A stretch of DNA of 64,000 nucleotides from NCBI RefSeq assembly GCF_017220215.1, contig NZ_CP071129.1, forward strand, positions 1,488,001 through 1,552,000, in the 5' to 3' direction. The DNA comes from Caballeronia sp. M1242. GTDB lineage: Bacteria > Pseudomonadota > Gammaproteobacteria > Burkholderiales > Burkholderiaceae. The notes under the pieces are model-generated. The model searched no databases. It was given only the letters and a program-made list of their open reading frames with translations, and had not been told where the DNA came from. A program made the translations under genes and the position numbers. Numbering within the stretch: position 1 is the first letter of the stretch; each line of letters begins with the position of its first letter. This document shows positions 33,073 through 41,899 of this stretch, piece by piece.

Positions 33073-35124
33073 TCAACTGTCGCGCTTGAGGACGTAACGG
33101 CCCGGAGCCGCCTCGATCACAGGATAATCCTTCGAGCCGAGCCCTGCGCTCGCCTTCTGCTGCTCGCCGGACTGCTTGGCGAGCCACTGCGTCCACGTCG
33201 GCCACCAGCTGCCGGGATGCTCGCTCGCGGCGTCGAACCAGGCGTCGGCGGTTTCCGGCAGGCGCTCGCCCGCGCTATCCAGCATCCAGAAACTGCGCTT
33301 GTTCTTCGACGGCGGATTGATCACGCCCGCGATATGCCCCGATGCGCCGAGCACGAAGGTCTGCGGCCCGGAGAGCAGCGGCGCCGAAGCATACGCCGAC
33401 TTCCACGGCACGATATGGTCTTCGCGCGAACCGTAGATGAATGTGGGCGTCGTGATGGTCGACAAGTCGATCGGCACGCCGAGCACCGTCACCGCGCCCG
33501 GCTCGCGCAGCTTGTTCTCCAGATACGTGTTGCGCAGATACCAGACGCACATGGGACCGGGCAGGTTCGTCGAATCGCTGTTCCAGAAGAGCAGATCGAA
33601 CGCTTGCGGCGTGCGGCCCTTCAGGTAGTTATCGACGACGTAGTTCCACACGAGATCGTTCGGGCGCAGATATGAGAACGTGTTCGCGAACTCGATGCCG
33701 CGCATGAGTCCCGGCGGCGCGCCGTTCTTGCCGCCGATGGTCTGCTCGCGCATGGCCACGTGCGCCTCGTCGACGAAGACGTCGAGCACGCCCGTGTCGG
33801 AGAAGTCGAGCATCGAGGTGAGCAAGGTCATCGACGCGGCCGGCTCGTTGCCGCGCGCCTTCTCGACGGCGAGCGCCGTGGCGAGCAGCGTCCCGCCGAT
33901 GCAGAAGCCGAGCGTATTGATCTTGTCCGCGCCCGAGATGTCGGAGACGACGCTCATCGCCTGCATCACGCCTTCGCCGACATAATCGTCCCACGTCTTG
34001 TGAGCAATGGACTGGTCCGCATTGCGCCACGAGATCATGTACACCTGCTGGCCGGATTCGAGCGCATGACGCACGAGCGAGCCTTCCGGCGAAAGATCGA
34101 GGATGTAGAACTTGTTGATGCACGGCGGCACGATCAAGAGCGGCCGCGCATACACCTTCGGCGCGAGCGGCTTGTACTGAATGAGCTGCATGAGCTCGTT
34201 CTCGTACACGACCGCGCCTTCGGTCGTCGCGACGTTTTTGCCGATGGCGAACACCGATTCGTCCGACTGCGAGATCTTGCCGCGCTGCATGTCGTTGAGC
34301 AGGTTCAGCATGCCCTGGCGCAGACTTTCGCCCTTGCTTTCGATGAGCGCCTTCTGCGCCTCGGGATTCAGCGCGAGATAGTTGCTCGGCGCGGCCGCGG
34401 CGGCCCACTGCTGCACGGCGAAGCGAATGCGCTCGCGCGTCTTCGGATCGCTCTGCACGGCGTCGGCGAGTTCCTGAAGATAGCGCGCGTTCAGCAGATA
34501 CCATGCGGCCGTGAATGCGAACGCGGGCGTCGATTGCCACGCGGTGTCCTTGAAACGCCGATCCTTGAGCGCAGCCGGATCGATGCTCTGTCCGCTCGCC
34601 TGTTTCATCAGTTCGCCGACGTCGCGCGTGTAGTCGCTTTGCAGTTGATGCAGGCGCTCGGGCGCGATGGCCGCCGTCGGAATCTTCGGCAACGTCGGCA
34701 GGCCCTGCATCGCCGCGCCGAAGCCCGGCATGCTGCTCGCGAGCTTCGCGAATTCGGCGAGACCGTTCATCTTCGCGAGGTCCGGCATCTGCGGCATGCT
34801 CGCGATGGTCGGAAAAGCGGTCGGGAATCTACCCGGGAACGCGCCCGGAAGACCGCCGAAACCTTGGAACGGGAAACCGCCGAATGCGGAAGAAGGCGAA
34901 GCGCCGCCGTTCGCGGACGCGCCATCAGCCGCCGGATTCGCCGGATTCGTCTGTTGAGTGAATTTCGCCCACTGCGCCGGATCGGCGACCGCGCGCCACG
35001 CATTCAACCATTGGTCGAATGCCTGCTGTACGCCTGCCGTGTTGTCGGCTGCTGGCTGCGCCGGGGTGCTGTCTTCGGCGGCGGTACGGGAGCGGGAAGA
35101 TGAAGAGGATGTTTTGGAAGCCAT
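33073..35124 (-). CDS. phaC: Class I polyhydroxyalkanoate synthase PhaC, long N-terminal form
   Basis: A 683-residue PHA polymerase. The lipase-like box GFCIGG has the nucleophile Cys408; the remaining triad is in YGSREDHIVPW (Asp) and GASGHIAGVINPP (His). The typical class I enzyme (Cupriavidus) is 589 residues with Cys319, so this protein has about 89 extra residues, all before the nucleophile. They include a Gly/Phe/Pro-rich stretch at residues about 78-150. It polymerises (R)-3-hydroxyacyl-CoA on the granule surface. It is first in phaC-phaA-phaB-phaR, with a candidate promoter at 35280-35309. Confidence 0.96.
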   Translation of the reverse strand: MASKTSSSSSRSRTAAEDSTPAQPAADNTAGVQQAFDQWLNAWRAVADPAQWAKFTQQTNPANPAADGASANGGASPSSAFGGFPFQGFGGLPGAFPGRFPTAFPTIASMPQMPDLAKMNGLAEFAKLASSMPGFGAAMQGLPTLPKIPTAAIAPERLHQLQSDYTRDVGELMKQASGQSIDPAALKDRRFKDTAWQSTPAFAFTAAWYLLNARYLQELADAVQSDPKTRERIRFAVQQWAAAAAPSNYLALNPEAQKALIESKGESLRQGMLNLLNDMQRGKISQSDESVFAIGKNVATTEGAVVYENELMQLIQYKPLAPKVYARPLLIVPPCINKFYILDLSPEGSLVRHALESGQQVYMISWRNADQSIAHKTWDDYVGEGVMQAMSVVSDISGADKINTLGFCIGGTLLATALAVEKARGNEPAASMTLLTSMLDFSDTGVLDVFVDEAHVAMREQTIGGKNGAPPGLMRGIEFANTFSYLRPNDLVWNYVVDNYLKGRTPQAFDLLFWNSDSTNLPGPMCVWYLRNTYLENKLREPGAVTVLGVPIDLSTITTPTFIYGSREDHIVPWKSAYASAPLLSGPQTFVLGASGHIAGVINPPSKNKRSFWMLDSAGERLPETADAWFDAASEHPGSWWPTWTQWLAKQSGEQQKASAGLGSKDYPVIEAAPGRYVLKRDS

Positions 35125-35279
35125 ACCCGCCTTTGACCTCTGAGTCTCGAAAGACTGATTGCTGATGCAGGCATTGCCGGGCCGTCTCGGCCAGCGCGCG
35201 AAAGTATGGGTGCGCCTTTGCGCGCCGGGCGGGAGCCGCCCTCGCTACGCCGTGCCCGATTGAACACAAATCTGGGAAC

Positions 35280-35309
35280 ATTCTTGCGCTTGGGCGTCAA
35301 GCATGTCAA
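35280..35309 (-). promoter_or_regulatory. Candidate sigma-70 promoter for phaC
   Basis: On the minus strand TTGACA (35309-35304) is a perfect -35; AAGAAT (35285-35280) is a 4-of-6 match to -10 with an 18-bp spacer. It is about 155 bp before the phaC ATG. The rest of the 299-bp gap to pgeF is AT-rich near 35335-35360 with nothing further recognised. Confidence 0.45.
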
Positions 35310-35423
35310 TGCTTCGTCCCGATTTTGCCGCAGTGCGATGTTTTTATAATTATCGTTTTCCCCCATGAAAGAAATGCCTTTTTGCCGCGCGGTTTCGGGC
35401 GTTCGGTGATGCGGCTTTTCCGA

Positions 35424-36266
35424 TCAATCGGCGAGCCAGATCATCGCGGCCATGCGGCCCGTCACGCGGTCGCGCCGGTAGGAATAGAAGCGCGTTTCTT
35501 CGGTCACGGTGCAGTGCGTGCCACCGTGAATGCGCGCCGCGTCGATGCCGATATCGGCGAGCCGCAACCGCGCGAGCGCGTAAATATCCGCGAAGTATTT
35601 GCCGGGCGCGCCGGCGGCCTTGAATGCGGCGGCGGTCGCGTCCCGGCTTTGTGCCCGACTCGCGGCGACGAACGCGTCGAGCACGTCTTCGCCGACCTCG
35701 AACGCATTCGGTCCGATCGCCGGTCCCAGATAAGCGTTCAGTGCCGATGTCGGCGTGCCGGCGAGCGCCGCCACGCGCTCGCCCGTCTTCTCGACGATGC
35801 CGCCAGCGAGCCCGCGCCAGCCCGCATGCGCCGCGCCGACCGCCCGGCCTTCGTCATCGCAGAAGAGCACGGGCAGGCAGTCCGCCGTCATCACGACGCA
35901 GACGATGCCCGCGCGATCCGTCACGCTCGCGTCGGCGCGCGTCGGCCCTGACGCGCGCGCCTCGATGACCGCGTGGGCGTCTTCGACTTGCGTGCCGTGG
36001 ATCTGTTCGAGCCACGCGGCGTCGCGCGCGCCGGTCAGCGCGAGCGCGCGGCGGCGGTTCTCCTGCACGGCGGCGGGCGCATCCCCGGTCGAAAGGCCCA
36101 GATTCAAACCGCCCGCTTGCGGCGCGCCGCCGTCATACGGCGCCTCGCTCACGCCGCCCGCGCGCGTCGTCACGAACGCGTGGACGCGCGGCGCCACGCG
36201 CCATTGCGGCCAGAGGCAGTGTTTCGGGTCCAATGCGTATGGCTGCGCCGCGTGTGAATCGGTCAT
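35424..36266 (-). CDS. pgeF: Purine nucleoside phosphorylase / polyphenol oxidase family protein (YfiH/PgeF type)
   Basis: A 280-residue protein of the YfiH (Cu-oxidase_4) family. The conserved residues are readable: [11 protein letters not shown] (His), [10 protein letters not shown] (Cys), and [17 protein letters not shown] (His), which together bind a metal. Family members act on purine nucleosides or remove mis-incorporated L-Ser from peptidoglycan precursors; either is possible. The start ATG at 36266 overlaps the rluD stop as ATGA, so the two are translationally coupled, an arrangement common in this family. Confidence 0.88.
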   Translation of the reverse strand: MTDSHAAQPYALDPKHCLWPQWRVAPRVHAFVTTRAGGVSEAPYDGGAPQAGGLNLGLSTGDAPAAVQENRRRALALTGARDAAWLEQIHGTQVEDAHAVIEARASGPTRADASVTDRAGIVCVVMTADCLPVLFCDDEGRAVGAAHAGWRGLAGGIVEKTGERVAALAGTPTSALNAYLGPAIGPNAFEVGEDVLDAFVAASRAQSRDATAAAFKAAGAPGKYFADIYALARLRLADIGIDAARIHGGTHCTVTEETRFYSYRRDRVTGRMAAMIWLAD

Positions 36267-37447
36267 GCTTCGTCGTCCTCGTAATCGTCGTCGCCCTCGC
36301 CCTCTTCCCAGTCTTCGTCCGCCTCGTAGACCTGCACGAACTCCTCGTCTTCGTCTTCGTCGTCGAATTCCGCTTCGTCTTCGCGTCCGAATCCGAGTGC
36401 GGCGGCGAGCGCGGTCATATCCTCGGGCACGTCGGCGCGCCAGTGCACGGCCTTGCCCGTCACCGGATGGATCAGGCCGAGCCGCCACGCATGCAGCGCC
36501 TGCCGCGCGAAGCCGTCCGGCAGCGGCGTCACCGAACGCTTGCCGCGCGCGCGCCCGTAGACCGGATCGCCCAGAAGCGGATGTCCGACGTGCGCGCAAT
36601 GCACGCGAATCTGGTGCGTGCGGCCCGTTTCGAGATCGCAATGAATGGCGCTCACCGGCTGGCCTTGCCACCTCGCCCGGTCGATGGTGCGAAAGTGCGT
36701 GCGCGCCGGCTTGCCCGCCGCGCTCTGCACGACCGCCATGCGCGTGCGTTCGCGCGGATCGCGGCCGATGGGCGCGTCGATGGTGCCGTCCTCCGGCATG
36801 GTGCCCCACACGAAAGCGACATAACGGCGCTTCACCGTGCGCGCCTGCAACTGGCGCACGAGGTCCGTTTGCGCTTCGAGCGTGCGCGCGACGACCATCA
36901 GCCCGGACGTCTCCTTGTCCAGCCGATGCACGATGCCCGCGCGCGGCAAGCCGGCCGCGGCACTGCCGTAACGATGCAGCAGGCCGTTCAGCAGCGTGCC
37001 GCTCCAGTTGCCGGCCGCGGGATGCACGACCATTCCCGCGGGCTTGTTGATGACGACGAGCGCGTCGTCTTCGTACACGATGTCGAGCGGCACCGGCTCG
37101 GGCGTGAAGGCGAGTTGCTCGGGCAACAGGTCAGGGACGAGCGAAATGGTCGCGCCGAGCGGCACCGGCTGGCGCACTTTCGCGCTCGCGCCGTCGACCA
37201 GCACGCGGCCCTCTTCGATCCAGCTTTGCAGACGACTGCGCGAAAACTCCGGGAAAACCTTGGCAAGCACCTTGTCGAGCCGGTCGCCCGCGAGTTCGTC
37301 GGGCACGCGCGCCGTGCGAGGCGCGTCGGCGCCTTGTTGCGGGCCCGCGCCGGCTTCCGATTCGGGCAAAGCCGAGTCGTCGCCGTTGGCGCATGGGCTA
37401 TAATCTTTGAGTTGGTCTTTGGTACGACGAGTACTTGAGCGAGTCAT
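36263..37447 (-). CDS. rluD: 23S rRNA pseudouridine synthase RluD
   Basis: A 394-residue synthase. An S4 RNA-binding domain (about 45-110: [20 protein letters not shown]) precedes the catalytic domain with Asp in [16 protein letters not shown]. Downstream [20 protein letters not shown] matches the RluA/RluD group. It modifies helix 69 of 23S rRNA. The last about 45 residues are very acidic ([22 protein letters not shown]), an unusual extension. Divergent from bamD; a TATAAT on the plus strand lies within its first codons. Confidence 0.94.
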   Translation of the reverse strand: MTRSSTRRTKDQLKDYSPCANGDDSALPESEAGAGPQQGADAPRTARVPDELAGDRLDKVLAKVFPEFSRSRLQSWIEEGRVLVDGASAKVRQPVPLGATISLVPDLLPEQLAFTPEPVPLDIVYEDDALVVINKPAGMVVHPAAGNWSGTLLNGLLHRYGSAAAGLPRAGIVHRLDKETSGLMVVARTLEAQTDLVRQLQARTVKRRYVAFVWGTMPEDGTIDAPIGRDPRERTRMAVVQSAAGKPARTHFRTIDRARWQGQPVSAIHCDLETGRTHQIRVHCAHVGHPLLGDPVYGRARGKRSVTPLPDGFARQALHAWRLGLIHPVTGKAVHWRADVPEDMTALAAALGFGREDEAEFDDEDEDEEFVQVYEADEDWEEGEGDDDYEDDEA

Positions 37448-37666
37448 GTGAACGAGAGATTGACGGGAAGCAGACCGCGGTCTCTATCGAAGCCGACAGG
37501 AAGCCGACAGCCTGACGAGTCATCACGCGCGACCGTTGCGAATGACGAAACGGGGCGAAACGAGGCGATCGACCGAGCAGCGCGCCGCGCGCAAAAGACT
37601 GCACCGGAAGCACTGCCGCACACAGTTGGAATTAGTTAAGAAGCAAGCCAGAAATCAGCCCAGGAA

Positions 37667-38512
37667 ATGCAAGCACTGATGCGAGCCTTCAACACCATTC
37701 ATCAAGCGATGCAGCGATCGATCAAGTATCTGGCGCTGGCCGCGAGCGTCGCCATCGTCACGGCCTGCCACGGCCTGCCCGAGAAAACCGACGAAACGGC
37801 AACGTGGAATAACAACAAATTATATACGGAGGCCCAGGACGCGCTATCCGGCAGCGACTGGGGCAAGTGCGCCAAGTATTTCGAGGCGCTCGAAGGCCGC
37901 GACCCGTTCGGCCACTTCGCGCAGCAGGCGCAGATCAACGTCGCGTACTGCAACTGGAAGGACGGCGAAACCGCCTCGGCGGATCAGGCCATCGACCGTT
38001 TCATCCGCCTGCATCCGGATCATCCGGATATCGCGTATGCGTATTATCTGAAGGGCATGATCCACTTCAACGACGACCTCGGTCTCTTCGGCCGCTTCTC
38101 CGGCCAGGACATGAGCGAGCGCGATCCGAAGTCGCTGCGCGAGTCGTATGACGCGTTCAAGGTGGTCGTCGACAAGTATCCGCAAAGCAAGTACGCGCCG
38201 GACGCCGCCCAGCGCATGCGCTATATCGTGAACGCGCTGGCTTCGCATGAAGTGCATGCCGCCGATTACTACTTCCGCCGTGGCGCGTATGTGGCCGCGA
38301 TCAACCGGGCGCAACTCGCCATTCGCGAATACAAGAACGCCCCGGCTACCGAAGACGCGCTGCACATCATGATGATGTCGTATCAGAGGCTCGATCAGCC
38401 GCAACTCGCCGACGACACCAAGCGCGTGCTCGCCGCGACGTTCCCAGACAGCCCGTATGTCACCGGCAAGCGTCGTCCGGGCACGGACAAGCCCTGGTAT
38501 CAGATCTGGTAA
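37667..38512 (+). CDS. bamD: Outer membrane assembly lipoprotein BamD
   Basis: A lipoprotein of about 281 residues with the lipobox-like VAIVTACHG, followed by tetratricopeptide-like repeats (YTEAQDALSGSDWGKCAKYF, NVAYCNWKDGETASADQAID, FIRLHPDHPDIAYAYYLKGM, SYDAFKVVVDKYPQSKYAPD). BamD is an essential scaffold of the Bam complex. Three in-frame ATGs (37667, 37679, 37709) are possible; 37667 directly follows an AGGAA that is too close for ideal spacing, while 37679 has AGGAA at a longer distance. The choice affects only the signal peptide. A strong terminator follows. Confidence 0.94.
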   Translation: MQALMRAFNTIHQAMQRSIKYLALAASVAIVTACHGLPEKTDETATWNNNKLYTEAQDALSGSDWGKCAKYFEALEGRDPFGHFAQQAQINVAYCNWKDGETASADQAIDRFIRLHPDHPDIAYAYYLKGMIHFNDDLGLFGRFSGQDMSERDPKSLRESYDAFKVVVDKYPQSKYAPDAAQRMRYIVNALASHEVHAADYYFRRGAYVAAINRAQLAIREYKNAPATEDALHIMMMSYQRLDQPQLADDTKRVLAATFPDSPYVTGKRRPGTDKPWYQIW

Positions 38513-38525
38513 TGCATGTCGAACG

Positions 38526-38552
38526 GCCGGCGCGCTTGCGCCGGCTTCGTTT
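38526..38552 (+). terminator. Terminator after bamD
   Basis: GCCGGCGC (38526-38533) pairs perfectly with GCGCCGGC (38538-38545) around the loop GCTT, followed by TTCGTTT. It lies 14 bp after the bamD stop. Confidence 0.8.
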
Positions 38553-38591
38553 GCAAGGGCGTTGAATCGCCCTATTTTTTCGTCCAGATTT

Positions 38592-38639
38592 TTGCCATTT
38601 GGCAACAAAGTCCGGCAACAGAATCCCGCAACAAAATTT
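38592..38639 (+). repeat. Three 13-bp direct repeats with an inverted repeat
   Basis: Direct repeats at 38601-38613 (ggcaacaaagtcc), 38614-38626 (ggcaacagaatcc) and 38627-38639 (cgcaacaaaattt). The first copy also forms an inverted repeat with TTGCC at 38592-38596 (TTGCC-ATTT-GGCAA). The tract is notably AT-rich for this genome and lies about 77 bp upstream of the transposase-derived gene. Candidate operator or remnant transposon end. Confidence 0.65.
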
Positions 38640-38716
38640 AGCAATCCTGAAGGCGTTCGCAGGCATCCGTGCGAAGCGAGCCCTCGTCTGCAACACGTTT
38701 TCTGCAAGAGACCAGC

Positions 38717-39310
38717 ATGGCTGTAACGGTTCCGCGCACCCAGCGCGACGCATTTCTCGACACGATGGATTCCTTGCTGCCCTGGCCGACGCTGTGCGCG
38801 ATCGTCCAGCCGAACCTCGAGGCGCGGGTGCACACCGAGCGCATGCTGCGGATTTGCCTGCTGCAAAGCTGGTTCGGTCTGTCCGATCGTGATTGCGCGG
38901 ACGCGCTCATCGACAGTATCGGCCTGCAGCGATTCGCGCGTATCGACGCCGAACGCGACGGCTTTCCCGACGCGCGCGCCATCCGTGAGTTTCGCGGTGA
39001 CTTGCAGTCGCGGGAACGGGCGCAGCCGTTGGCGGCCGAGGTCAACCGCGTGCTGGCGTCGAACGGGATCCGCGTCAAGCCGGGCGCGATCGTCAACGCG
39101 CGCATTTTCGCCGACGCGCCGGGGCGACGCGGCGAAACCGCGCCGAAGCCCGTTGCCAGCAAGGCTGCCACGCGGCCGAGCTTCGACGGCGCATACGGCC
39201 GTCAATCGATGCGCGTGCGCCTCGCGCGTGGCGCCGACGAGGCCGCAGCCGAGCGCGCCGCGCGGCTCGCTCAGGCGATCTTCAACGTGCGCAGCGTCAC
39301 GGAAGGCTAG
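38717..39310 (+). CDS. IS5-type transposase N-terminal domain protein, apparently domesticated
   Basis: A 197-residue protein that covers the DUF772-type N-terminal part of IS5-family transposases: LLPWPTLCAIVQPN, ERMLRICLLQSWFGLSDRDC, LQRFARIDAERDGFPDARAI, EFRGDLQ and GAIVNARIFADAP. In active IS5 enzymes the last block reads like GTIVDATII, where Asp is the first residue of the DDE triad; here it is Asn127. The DDE domain is absent: the remaining 60 residues are Ala/Arg-rich and unrelated. No IS ends or duplications were found. The coding frame is intact from ATG to stop, so it is a preserved gene rather than a decayed IS copy. Its stop overlaps that of dinG (CTAG, 39307-39310). Confidence 0.8.
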   Translation: MAVTVPRTQRDAFLDTMDSLLPWPTLCAIVQPNLEARVHTERMLRICLLQSWFGLSDRDCADALIDSIGLQRFARIDAERDGFPDARAIREFRGDLQSRERAQPLAAEVNRVLASNGIRVKPGAIVNARIFADAPGRRGETAPKPVASKAATRPSFDGAYGRQSMRVRLARGADEAAAERAARLAQAIFNVRSVTEG

Positions 39311-41535
39311 TCGGCCAGTTCCACCGCCGAGCTGCGCGAATCGCTGAAGAACGCGCGCACGACATCGAGCTCGCGCGTGCGCTTGAACGGCGGCAGGCTT
39401 TGCCAGATGCGCCGTCCGTACGGTTTGTCGACGAGGCGCGTGTCGCAGATCATCAGCACGCCGCGATCCGTTTCCGCGCGAATCAGTCGACCCGCGCCCT
39501 GCTTCAGCGTGATGACCGCCTGCGGCAACTGATGCACGGCGAACGGGCTCAGTCCTTTTTTTGTGAGCGCATCGAGGCGCGCGGCCAGCACCGGATCGTC
39601 CGGCGGCGCGAACGGCAGCTTGTCGATCACGACGAGCGAGAGCGCATCGCCGCGCACATCGACGCCTTCCCAGAAGCTCTGGCTGCCCACGAGAATCGCG
39701 TTGCCGTATGCACGGAAGCGGTCGAGCAGTTCCGTGCGGCTCGCATCGCCCTGAACCAGCAGCGGATTCTGCCAGCCGCGACGCTCGATCACGTCGCGCA
39801 GCCGCGCCGAAATGCGATCGACCGCGCGCAGCGTCGTGCACAGCACGAACACGCCGCCGCCGGCCGCCTCGATCACTGGGAGCGCCGCCTCGAAGACGGC
39901 ATCCGTGAATTGTGGCGACGACGGCTGCGGCAGATTGCGCGGCACGTACAGCAACCCTTGCGTCGGATAATCGAACGGGCTCGGCAGCGTCATCGAACGG
40001 CGCGCGTTCAGGCCCATTTGCGCCGCGTAGTGCGTGAAGTCGCCGCGCACCGAAAGCGTCGCCGACGTGAAGATCCACGCACGCGGCACGCCCGCGCGCT
40101 GCTTCGCGAAGATCGGCGCCACGGATAGCGGCGTCTCGTGCAACTGCACCGTGTGCGAGAACACCTCGACCCAGCGCACCATCTCATTCGGCTCGTCCTT
40201 CGCCGTCTGTTGCGCGGTGTCTTCGTCGTCCGCGACGGCGCGTTCGAGCGGCGTCGGCGGCGTGGTCCAGCCCGCGAGCAAGTCCTGCAACTCGCGCGCG
40301 CGCCGCACGAGCGCCTGCAGCGATTCTGCCCGCTCCGCATGCGACGACAGCGCCGCCGCGAGCGCATCGAGGTGCGTTTCGAGCGTGTCGAGCGCCTCGA
40401 AGAGCGGATGCCCGTCCGGAAGCTGGCCGAGCGAAAAGCGCGCCGAATCTTCCTTGAACGCGAGCCGCAAATCACGCGCCGCCCGCTCCAGCGCCGCGCC
40501 GAGCTTGGTCCAGTCGGCCGCGTCGCGCGCGTGGCTCAGGCCCTCCGCGACGGTATCGCGCGCCAGTTCCAGCAGTTGCGTGGTGGAAAGCGTCTCGCCG
40601 AAGAAGAGCGTCGCCGTTTCGGGCAACTGATGCGCTTCGTCGAAGATGATGGTGTTGGCCATCGGCAGCAATTCGGCCATGCCGGTATCGCGCAACATCA
40701 CGTCGGCGAAGAACAGATGGTGATTCACCACGACGATATCGGCCTGCTGCGCCTCCTTGCGCGCCTGCATCACGAAGCAGTCCTTGTAGTGCGGACACTC
40801 CTGACCGAGGCAGTTGTCGCGCGTGGAGGTGACCATCGGCCAGACGGGCGAGTTTTCGGGGACGCTCGCGAGCTCGGCCTTGTCGCCCGTGCGCGTGATT
40901 TTCGCGAAGCGGACGATCTCCTGCAGATGCGACGTGTCCTGGCGCGACGGCAGCCGGCCGTTGTCGGCGGTGCGCCCCAGATAGTAGTGACAGAGGTAGT
41001 TCGCGCGGCCCTTGAGCATCGCGACCGACACCGGCACGGCGAGCGCGTCGCGCACGGTCGGAATATCGCGCTGGAAGAGCTGATCCTGCAGATGCTTCGT
41101 ACCCGTCGAGACGATGACCTTGCCGCCCCACAACATGGCCGGGACGAGATAAGCGTAGGTCTTGCCCGTGCCGGTGCCGGCCTCGACGATCAACGTGTTC
41201 TCGCCGCCGTCGATGGCGGCCTTCGCGGTCGCGATGCCGACGTCGTCGGCCGTCTCTTCGTCGGGCGCATGCGGCTTGTCCGACGGCCCGAGCTTGCGCG
41301 CGGGGCGGCGCTGCGCTTCGAACATCGCGGGCTCGGGCATCGCGCGGCCGGACGCTTCCATCGCCGCGGCGACCGAGCGCGCCATTTCAATCTGCGATGC
41401 GCGCGGCCGATAGCCGTCGATGGCGCGGGCGAGCAGGCCATCGGCGGAGAAGATCGCATCGAGTTCGACGCTGCGTTTGTTCGTCAGCGCGAGCGGCGCG
41501 CTCGCGGCATCGGACGGTTGGGCGGGAGAGTTCAA
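39307..41535 (-). CDS. dinG: ATP-dependent DNA helicase DinG/YoaA family
   Basis: A 742-residue XPD-like superfamily-2 helicase. Walker A is VEAGTGTGKT (residues about 116-125), Walker B/DEAH is IIFDEAHQLPE. Four Fe-S cluster cysteines are present in order: YLCHYY, then NCLGQECPHYKDCF. The C-terminal lobe has VLCTTLRAVDRIS, VGSQSFWEGVDVRG and QGAGRLIRAETDRG. It unwinds DNA with 5'-3' polarity and resolves R-loops or replication barriers in related bacteria. The N-terminal 85 residues are an Ala/Pro-rich extension before the helicase core. Confidence 0.92.
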   Translation of the reverse strand: MNSPAQPSDAASAPLALTNKRSVELDAIFSADGLLARAIDGYRPRASQIEMARSVAAAMEASGRAMPEPAMFEAQRRPARKLGPSDKPHAPDEETADDVGIATAKAAIDGGENTLIVEAGTGTGKTYAYLVPAMLWGGKVIVSTGTKHLQDQLFQRDIPTVRDALAVPVSVAMLKGRANYLCHYYLGRTADNGRLPSRQDTSHLQEIVRFAKITRTGDKAELASVPENSPVWPMVTSTRDNCLGQECPHYKDCFVMQARKEAQQADIVVVNHHLFFADVMLRDTGMAELLPMANTIIFDEAHQLPETATLFFGETLSTTQLLELARDTVAEGLSHARDAADWTKLGAALERAARDLRLAFKEDSARFSLGQLPDGHPLFEALDTLETHLDALAAALSSHAERAESLQALVRRARELQDLLAGWTTPPTPLERAVADDEDTAQQTAKDEPNEMVRWVEVFSHTVQLHETPLSVAPIFAKQRAGVPRAWIFTSATLSVRGDFTHYAAQMGLNARRSMTLPSPFDYPTQGLLYVPRNLPQPSSPQFTDAVFEAALPVIEAAGGGVFVLCTTLRAVDRISARLRDVIERRGWQNPLLVQGDASRTELLDRFRAYGNAILVGSQSFWEGVDVRGDALSLVVIDKLPFAPPDDPVLAARLDALTKKGLSPFAVHQLPQAVITLKQGAGRLIRAETDRGVLMICDTRLVDKPYGRRIWQSLPPFKRTRELDVVRAFFSDSRSSAVELAD

Positions 41536-41613
41536 AGGGAGCCTGATCCTGCGAATACTGCGGTTTCGTGCCGTGCGCCACGCGCAGGCGACTGCGCCAC
41601 GCGTCGGGGCCGC

Positions 41614-41835
41614 TCAGTGCGGGTCCGTGTCCAGCTGCAATTGCAGCAGGAGGATGGTGTCTTTCACCTTGAGCTTGCGCTTTTTCAAGCGCCGCAGCTC
41701 GAGGTCGTCGATGCCGGACAGCTTGCCGATGAGCGTGTCCAGACCGCGATGCTCGTCCTGCAATTGCGCGATGCGGTCGCGGATCATCGCGGCATCCGCT
41801 GCGCTTTGTCGGGGTGCGTTCAAGCGTTGCTGCAT
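41614..41835 (-). CDS. YdcH family (DUF465) protein
   Basis: A 73-residue protein matching DUF465: RDRIAQLQDEHRGLDTLIGK followed by LRRLKKRKLKVKDTILLLQ. It forms a short two-helix coiled coil; function unknown. It lies 78 bp upstream of dinG on the same strand and may be co-transcribed with it. Confidence 0.88.
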   Translation of the reverse strand: MQQRLNAPRQSAADAAMIRDRIAQLQDEHRGLDTLIGKLSGIDDLELRRLKKRKLKVKDTILLLQLQLDTDPH

Positions 41836-41899
41836 GCTCGCCTCCTGTCCCGGGACACCCGGTCGGCCCGGTGGGCCCGGTCTTCGCGCCGACGCGGCG

